NCBI GenBank assembly: GCA_024233835.1
Contig: JACKPC010000004.1
Span: 439,888 to 503,887, forward strand
Length of the DNA: 64,000 bases
Direction: 5' to 3'
From: Leptospiraceae bacterium
Lineage (GTDB): Bacteria; Spirochaetota; Leptospiria; Leptospirales; Leptospiraceae
Below the pieces are notes generated by a model. The model made no database searches and was not told the origin of the DNA. It saw only the letters and a program-made list of their open reading frames with translations. The first letter of the stretch is position 1; each line of letters begins with the position of its first letter. The position numbers and the translations under genes were made by a program. This document shows positions 58,999-64,000 of this stretch, piece by piece.

Positions 58999-60396
58999 TA
59001 TAAAAATATAAGCTGCTCCGGAGTCTGTGGCAGTTCCTGCATCGGTAATACTAGCATTGTCGGTATTGACTATAGAGCCGGAAGAATTGTCTTCTTTAAA
59101 AGCACCAGCAATGATATATTTTCCGTCGATAGCTATTATCGCTCCCATATAATCGCTTGCACCTGCATTAGAAGCCTTTAAGTAAGCATCCTGTATCCAA
59201 TCGCCGGTAGTGCTATCTCGTTTGAATACATAAATGGCACCGGAGTCTGTGGCAGCTCCTGCATCGGTAATGCTTGCATTGTCGGTATTAACGATAGAGG
59301 TTGAGCCGTTATCTTCACCAAAGGCCGCGACTACTGCATAGTCACCGCTTATTGCGACAGTCCAACCAAAATTGTCACCTGCACCTGTATTGGAAGCTTT
59401 TAAGTAAGCATCCTGAGACCAATCACCGCTGGTACTATTTCTTTTAAAAATATAAGCTGCTCCGGAGTCTGTGGCAGCTCCTGCATCGGTGATGGTTGCG
59501 TTATCGGTATTATTGATAGTCGTGGAACTATTATCTTCAACAATGCTACCTACAATGGCATAGTCTCCACTAATAGCTACATGTTGACCAAAATTGTCAC
59601 CTGCACCTGCATTAGAAGCTTTTAAGTAAGCATCCTGTGACCAATCACCGGTAGTACTATTTCTTTTAAAAATATAGGCAGCACCGGAGGCTGAGGCAGT
59701 ACCTGCATCGGTAATGCTTGCATTGTCGGTATTATTGATAGCCGTGGAACTATTATCTTCCTCATAAGTTCCGACAATTATATAATCACCGTTTATGGCA
59801 ACAGCTCCAAAACCAAGATTGTCACCTGCACCTGTATTGGAAGCTTTTAAGTAAGCATCCTGTGACCAATCGCCGGTAGTACTATCTCGTTTGAATACAT
59901 AAATGGCACCGGAGTCTGTGGCAGCTCCTGCATCGGTAATGCTTGCATTGTCGGTATTAACGATAGAGGTTGAGCCGTTATCTTCACCAAAGGCCGCGAC
60001 TACTGCATAGTCACCGCTTATTGCGACAGTCCAACCAAAATTGTCACCTGCACCTGTATTGGAAGCTTTTAAGTAAGCATCCTGAGACCAATCACCGCTG
60101 GTACTATTTCTTTTAAAAATATAAGCTGCTCCGGAGTCTGTGGCAGCTCCTGCATCGGTAATGCTTGCATTGTCGGTATTATTGATAGCCGTGGAACTAT
60201 TATCTTCCAGTCGGGCTGCGACAATAGCATAGTTGCCACTAATGGAAACAAAGAGACCAAACCAATCATTAGTTCCCGGGTTAGAGGCTTTTAAGTAGGC
60301 ATCCTGAACCCATTCATTGGAAAATACAGTAATACTTATGCTAGCTGTTGTGCTACCTCCGCTATTCGTAGCGGTTATGGTATAGATGGTTGCTGA
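58987..60396 (-). pseudogene. FG-GAP-repeat lipoprotein gene, 5' end removed by IS1182
   Basis: An open reverse-strand frame runs from the IS1182 edge (60396) to TAG at 58987-58989, about 470 codons, without a start or signal. It begins with an He_PIG-type end, SATIYTITATNSGGSTTASI, like the SBBP lipoprotein at 50314. Then follow six FG-GAP/beta-propeller units of 222 bp (74 residues; one of 225 bp) with motif WSQDAYLKASNTGAGDNFG and DYAVVAAFGEDNGST, and DSGAIYVFKRDSTTGDW. At the 3' end the IS630 insertion changed the ending from YIFIH-stop to YIFILTA-stop. The part upstream of the IS1182 element is not found at its other side. It is probably untranslated. Confidence 0.85.
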
Positions 60397-60498
60397 CAGA
60401 CTGTGTGAAAAGTCTCGTTATTGAATATTTTTTGTTTGTCAGGAATGTAATGTATATAGAAAATTTCCTTATAACGATAAAGAGTTATAGGTGCAGCT

Positions 60499-62013
60499 AT
60501 GAATTATATACAAGGAACTTCTCGAGAACAGATAGTATTATACAGTGAATGTTTGGATAACGTCATAAAAGAAGATAGTCCGGTAAGGGTTATTGATGCC
60601 TATGTTGATAATCTCGATCTTAAAAAATTAGGTTTTAAAATTCCAAAGTTAGAAACAGGTAAACCACCATATAATCCACATGATTTACTAAAAATATATT
60701 TATACGGATATATAGAACGAATCCGAAGTAGCAGAAAATTAGAGAAGGAATGTAATAGAAACCAGGAACTTAGGTGGTTAACAAAGAATCTCGCCCCGGA
60801 TTTTAAGACAATAGCTGATTTTCGAAAAAATAATAAAGATGGAATAAAAAATATCTTCAAAGAGTTTTTATTCTTTTGCAAGAAAATGAATCTACTAACT
60901 CTTTCAATAGTTGGAATTGATGGAACGAAGCTAAGAGCACAGAACGGACAAAATAATGTATTTAAAAGAGAGCGTATTGAAAATATCGAGCAAAATATAA
61001 AATCCAAAATACAGGAATATTTGGAGGAATTAGAATTGAATGATATTTCCGAAGCAAATGAACTAAATCTTAAAGATGGAGATGAAGCCAGGGATGTATT
61101 AAATAAACTAAAAAGACTAACGAAATACAATGATAAAGTGAAAGGGATTCGGGAATTATTTGAAAACGACCCGGAACTACAGGTCTATTTTGCTAACGAC
61201 ACAGATTCAAGATTTCAAAGTGACAAAGGAAAAATTCGTCCTGGATATAATGCCCAAACTGCAGTGGATAATACAAATAAGTTGATTATTGCAAATGATG
61301 TATCGCAAAAGTCAAATGACCTGGAACAAATGACTCCTATGATTGAAAAAGTCCAGTCGATAAAAGAAGAACTTAAAATAGAAAATGAGACAAATGCAGT
61401 AATGGATTCCGGATATTTTAGTGAAAAAGAAATAATGAATAATAAAGATAAATCGGGGATAAATATTATAGTACCAGATACCAAATCTGCACTGGATAGT
61501 AATAATAAGCGTGAATGTAAAAGTAATCCTGATAAACTTCCTGCAAAAGGATATGAAATCCAGGATTTTGTTTATGATAAAGAGCGGGATATATACGTAT
61601 GTCCGGCAGGAAAAGAATTAAATAGACAAAATGAAAATCCAAGACAGACGTCATACGGGATTTATGTAAATGAGTATAAATGTAAGGAATGTAAAGATTG
61701 TTTTCATAGAGCAAAATGTACCAATAGTAAAACTGGACGAACTATTCGGGTCTCGATAAACCGAGAGACAATGGATGATTTTAAAAAAGAGATGGGGAAC
61801 GAGGAAAATAAAAAGCTAATTCGTAAACGTAAGGAGATTGTGGAACACCCATTTGGCACTATAAAGAGAAATTTGGGGTTCACTTACTTTATACAAAAAG
61901 GAATTAGAAGCGTTCAGGCCGAATTTAGTTTCATATGTTTTGCTTATAATTTTAAAAGAGTCATAAATATTCTGGGAATAAGGGCTTTTATAGATGCTGT
62001 AAATGCAAAATAG
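60499..62013 (+). CDS. IS1182-family transposase
   Basis: A 504-residue DDE transposase. N-terminal conserved region YIQGTSREQIVLYSECLDNV and KLETGKPPYNPHDLLKIYLY; catalytic Asp in LSIVGIDGTKLRAQNG, Asp in NAVMDSGYFSEKEIMN, Glu in EIVEHPFGTIKRNLGFTYFI. A zinc-ribbon-like insert (YKCKECKDCFHRAKC) is typical of the family. The frame is intact. Confidence 0.95.
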   Translation: MNYIQGTSREQIVLYSECLDNVIKEDSPVRVIDAYVDNLDLKKLGFKIPKLETGKPPYNPHDLLKIYLYGYIERIRSSRKLEKECNRNQELRWLTKNLAPDFKTIADFRKNNKDGIKNIFKEFLFFCKKMNLLTLSIVGIDGTKLRAQNGQNNVFKRERIENIEQNIKSKIQEYLEELELNDISEANELNLKDGDEARDVLNKLKRLTKYNDKVKGIRELFENDPELQVYFANDTDSRFQSDKGKIRPGYNAQTAVDNTNKLIIANDVSQKSNDLEQMTPMIEKVQSIKEELKIENETNAVMDSGYFSEKEIMNNKDKSGINIIVPDTKSALDSNNKRECKSNPDKLPAKGYEIQDFVYDKERDIYVCPAGKELNRQNENPRQTSYGIYVNEYKCKECKDCFHRAKCTNSKTGRTIRVSINRETMDDFKKEMGNEENKKLIRKRKEIVEHPFGTIKRNLGFTYFIQKGIRSVQAEFSFICFAYNFKRVINILGIRAFIDAVNAK

Positions 62014-62087
62014 TAGGAATAATAGATTTTTATTTGATGGATAGCAATGAATTTTCTCTCTTTTATGACTTATAGTAAATTTATTTA

Positions 62088-62126
62088 CTAAAAACCAATT
62101 TGGAATGATTGGTTTTTAGTTTTTTT
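62088..62126 (+). terminator. Terminator inside the IS1182 element
   Basis: Stem CTAAAAACCAAT / ATTGGTTTTTAG (12 bp perfect) with an 8-nt loop, followed by TTTTTTT, 75 bp after the transposase stop. Confidence 0.85.
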
Positions 62127-62235
62127 AGTAAGAACCGAGTTCGTCAATATCTACAGGTTTTTTTTTGCTCACTTTTCACACAGTCTGTCAGGGGAGCCAG
62201 GGCTAAGAGAGGGTATAGTTCACTTTCTTTAAATC

Positions 62236-62712
62236 TTATTCTTTTTCAAATTCTACTTTTAAGGAATTATAATATTCTTTACTTACAACAAAAGGATAAT
62301 CCGCTTCAAAGTCACTCAGGAAGTAATGAACACCGAAAGTTATATCACTATATTTAAAATATAAAAGTCCATCACAATCAGAGTTCAATTCTTCGATTCT
62401 TTTTGCATCCGGATGAGTTGTATATCCAACGAGCATAAAGTATTTAGCTTTAATATCTTCGCATATTCTATCGTATAGTTCAAGGTCGATGCTCTTCTCT
62501 TCTATAGAGTGCTTCCCACTTTCGGCTAAGCTGTTATAAAAATACATAAAAGAATCCTGGCAGTGTCCTATGTCGCTACGATTTCGCAGACTGATGAGAG
62601 GTATTTGTTCTATTTCGTAAAACTTTAGAACAACATAGCCCGGAACTGCTTCAATAAAATTCACCAGTTCCCTTGTTTCTTTGTGTAGGTCTTTAGGACT
62701 TTTCTTTTCCAT
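62236..62712 (-). CDS. Hypothetical protein, 158 residues
   Basis: A cytosolic, acidic alpha/beta protein (GYVVLKFYEIEQIPLISLRN, AKYFMLVGYTTHPDAKRIEE, DGLLYFKYSDITFGVHYFLS). No known domain was recognised; the pattern of short strands with aromatic residues is like small immunity or toxin-associated proteins. Its start codon ATG overlaps the stop of the 46-residue gene upstream (TGATG), so the two are translationally coupled. Confidence 0.65.
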   Translation of the reverse strand: MEKKSPKDLHKETRELVNFIEAVPGYVVLKFYEIEQIPLISLRNRSDIGHCQDSFMYFYNSLAESGKHSIEEKSIDLELYDRICEDIKAKYFMLVGYTTHPDAKRIEELNSDCDGLLYFKYSDITFGVHYFLSDFEADYPFVVSKEYYNSLKVEFEKE

Positions 62713-62852
62713 CAGTTTCTCTTGTTATTCAATATGAATCTTGCGATTTTATAGATTCTGTGCATCATACTTAATTTGTCAAGAAAACCGAATTCTTTTT
62801 TAAGTTCAGCCAACTGTTCTTTTTCAAGTTGAGCGACAAGAATTGTCTCCAT
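62712..62852 (-). CDS. 46-residue small protein coupled to the 62236 gene
   Basis: An open frame from ATG 62852 to TGA 62712-62714, giving a short helical basic peptide (METILVAQLEKEQLAELKKE, then FGFLDKLSMMHRIYKIARFI). The stop overlaps the start of the next gene (TGATG). The coupling and amphipathic character support a real gene, but it is short and without a strong ribosome site. The function is unknown. Confidence 0.45.
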   Translation of the reverse strand: METILVAQLEKEQLAELKKEFGFLDKLSMMHRIYKIARFILNNKRN

Positions 62853-62952
62853 TCTATTCAAAAGCCTTTTTTCTGTTTTTTAGCTTCTGCTGGAAAAACC
62901 TGAAAACAATTTTTTACTTTACAGGCTATAAATACTATAAGAAATTTGAAGA

Positions 62953-63300
62953 ATGGAACTTTTTAAAGATGACAGGCAAGCTGAGAAGTATTATAAATTT
63001 CAAGAAGCCAGAGAAGAGTTTACTGAGGAAGATAATAACATGACTAAAGCTATAAAGCGCCAAACTTTAGATCCGGAGAAAATACCCTATGATCAAGCTC
63101 ATGTTGAAATTTATTCTCAGGTAGGACTCGGAGAATCATGGAGGATTGAACAATCTATAGAAGCAGGGGAAATAAAAACTGCTTCTGCCGGATTTCAAAA
63201 AGTAACCAGGGAGTTTGACAGCTATAGAAAAATGAATAAAAAAGTAAAAGCTAATTGGATAATAACAATAATTAAAAGAGTTTTCAGTCGTCAAAAATGA
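62953..63300 (+). CDS. Small helical protein of unknown function
   Basis: A 115-residue charged protein (FKDDRQAEKYYKFQEAREEF, GLGESWRIEQSIEAGEIKTA, REFDSYRKMNKKVKANW), predicted mostly helical. It starts at ATG 62953; an ATG at 63040 with GAGGAAG upstream is an alternative. Its end overlaps the next gene by 4 bp (ATGA), so they form an operon. No known family. Confidence 0.6.
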   Translation: MELFKDDRQAEKYYKFQEAREEFTEEDNNMTKAIKRQTLDPEKIPYDQAHVEIYSQVGLGESWRIEQSIEAGEIKTASAGFQKVTREFDSYRKMNKKVKANWIITIIKRVFSRQK

Positions 63301-63908
63301 ATCTTCTTAAAGTCAAAGGTTATCTGGTTTTATTTCTAAAAGAAATCCCTATATGCGATTTAGAGACTCTCAAGAAAGATCCTGAACTGGATTTTAAATC
63401 AGAGTATGCTTTTTATTTGAGCCATATAAAAACTTCTTTTTATGATCTAAATGATTCCTATATGCTCTCAGAGGAATTAGTTGGAAATATCTCCAGAGCA
63501 TGGTTGCAAAGGTTCAAAAGACTTCAAATAGTTTCTTCCAGAATCTATTACGCTTCCCTTCATTATACCTCTGATAAAATTCCTAATATTGTAAACACCT
63601 GCAAAGAGGAAGAATATCATAGAATAATTATATTCCAATCTAATGATGTAGTTGCTCATTATGCGGAATTCATAGAAATTTTCCATCTAAATTCATTCTT
63701 ATACCAGAGGTATACAAAACCCAGAACCTTAGAAGCAAAATATTCTTCCGGCGGTTTTATTAACAAGAAAAAATTGGAAAGGGTTTTAAGAGGAAAAGGA
63801 AGAGGAGTTTTTGAAGAAACATTTAAGCTCATTCGGCCTGTGGTTGATAAGAATATTCTAAATAATGTAGATTCTATTCATCCTTCGGTCTCCTACAGGG
63901 AAGCCTGA
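63297..63908 (+). CDS. Hypothetical protein, 203 residues
   Basis: A cytosolic protein with KGYLVLFLKEIPICDLETLK at the start and EEYHRIIIFQSNDVVAHYAE, SSGGFINKKKLERVLRGKGR later. No known domain was recognised. It is coupled to the upstream 115-residue gene by a 4-bp overlap. The pair is followed by a repeated palindrome at the window edge. Confidence 0.65.
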   Translation: MNLLKVKGYLVLFLKEIPICDLETLKKDPELDFKSEYAFYLSHIKTSFYDLNDSYMLSEELVGNISRAWLQRFKRLQIVSSRIYYASLHYTSDKIPNIVNTCKEEEYHRIIIFQSNDVVAHYAEFIEIFHLNSFLYQRYTKPRTLEAKYSSGGFINKKKLERVLRGKGRGVFEETFKLIRPVVDKNILNNVDSIHPSVSYREA

Positions 63909-63910
63909 TC

Positions 63911-63992
63911 CTCTCTTAGGGAGACGCTTATGGATCGATATACTCCCTCACCCCCTCTCTTAGGGTGACGCTTAAGCGTCACCCTAAGAGAG
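63911..63992. repeat. Repeat with perfect 38-bp palindrome
   Basis: 63955-63992 is perfectly self-complementary: left arm CTCTCTTAGGGTGACGCTT (19 nt) and the matching right arm with no loop. A related direct copy with one mismatch, CTCTCTTAGGGAGACGCTT, lies at 63911-63929. On its own it could end the preceding operon or mark a mobile-element or repeat edge that continues past the window. Confidence 0.85.
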
Positions 63993-64000
63993 CTGCATGA

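Larger units (their letters stand above)
60397..62187 (+). mobile_element. IS1182-family insertion sequence
   Basis: A 1791-bp element with perfect terminal inverted repeats CAGACTGTGTGAAAAGT at each end; the flanking TGA/TCA extend the match to 20 bp. The flanks are unrelated (FG-GAP gene on the left, a repeat-like AGGGGAGCCAGGG on the right) and no direct duplication is seen, which suggests a deletion or recombination next to the element. One intact transposase and a terminator inside. The 108-bp MITE at 22332 shares its ends. Confidence 0.92.

Noticed and set aside
60069..60269. Short reverse-strand frame of 66 codons in the FG-GAP region
   Set aside because: It runs out of frame with the six-unit FG-GAP sequence, which stays open for about 470 codons. 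It is a shadow of the repeats.

Overview
The window looks like the chromosome of a spirochaete in the family Leptospiraceae. The evidence is a homologue of the Leptospira porin OmpL1, many lipoproteins with relaxed spirochaete-type lipoboxes, LA_2272-type surface repeats, SBBP/FG-GAP/He_PIG repeat lipoproteins, TTG start codons and AT-rich DNA. The species cannot be named from the sequence alone.

Layout. (1) 1-12 kb: envelope and transport genes: a TonB receptor followed by a periplasmic binding protein, a lipoprotein, a TreT-like glycosyltransferase, a large fusion of periplasmic-binding, MscS and cyclic-nucleotide-binding domains, and a dicarboxylate/amino-acid symporter. (2) 12-15.3 kb: ompL1 and a lipoprotein in one operon. 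(3) 15.4-24 kb: an accessory island of small cassettes (MNT with a HEPN remnant, DUF6883/DUF4926, two Uma2 copies, toxin-antitoxin-like pairs, an HNH protein, DUF2281/RelE, DUF29). The cassettes are separated by GC-rich dispersed repeats. The island also holds an IS110 element disabled by a nonsense codon, a recent segmental duplication and a MITE. (4) 24-34 kb: envelope and housekeeping genes: VOC protein, lipoprotein, SH3-type proteins, a FadL-like porin, an M48 protease, an MBL hydrolase, two GH19-like proteins, a double-receiver regulator and a WYL regulator. (5) 34.2-40.1 kb: the conserved core ispE - tRNA-Gln - glmU(N-terminal) - prs - rplY - pth - ftsH. (6) 40-48.6 kb: a hypothetical protein, a fatty acid desaturase, a TRL-like lipoprotein and a tightly coupled four-gene operon (DUF4105, a hydrolase-like lipoprotein, a Tat-exported FAD oxidoreductase, a steroid-5-alpha-reductase-like protein). 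(7) 48.6-55.5 kb: surface-repeat proteins and a 7TMR-DISM histidine kinase with its probable response regulator. (8) 55.8-62.2 kb: an insertion-sequence cluster (IS5-like, IS630, IS1182) that has clipped an AgmX-like gene and left a truncated FG-GAP lipoprotein gene. (9) 62.2-64 kb: small genes of unknown function and a perfect 38-bp palindrome.

The most notable points are the sensor-channel fusion at 7.1-10.5 kb, the repeat-bounded cassette island, a pth-position protein without the catalytic histidine, the MITE that shares termini with the resident IS1182 element, and the redox/lipid operon at 43.6-48.6 kb. Insertion-sequence boundaries were set by matching terminal inverted repeats and target-site duplications by eye. 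Family names come from motif recognition, not from database searches.
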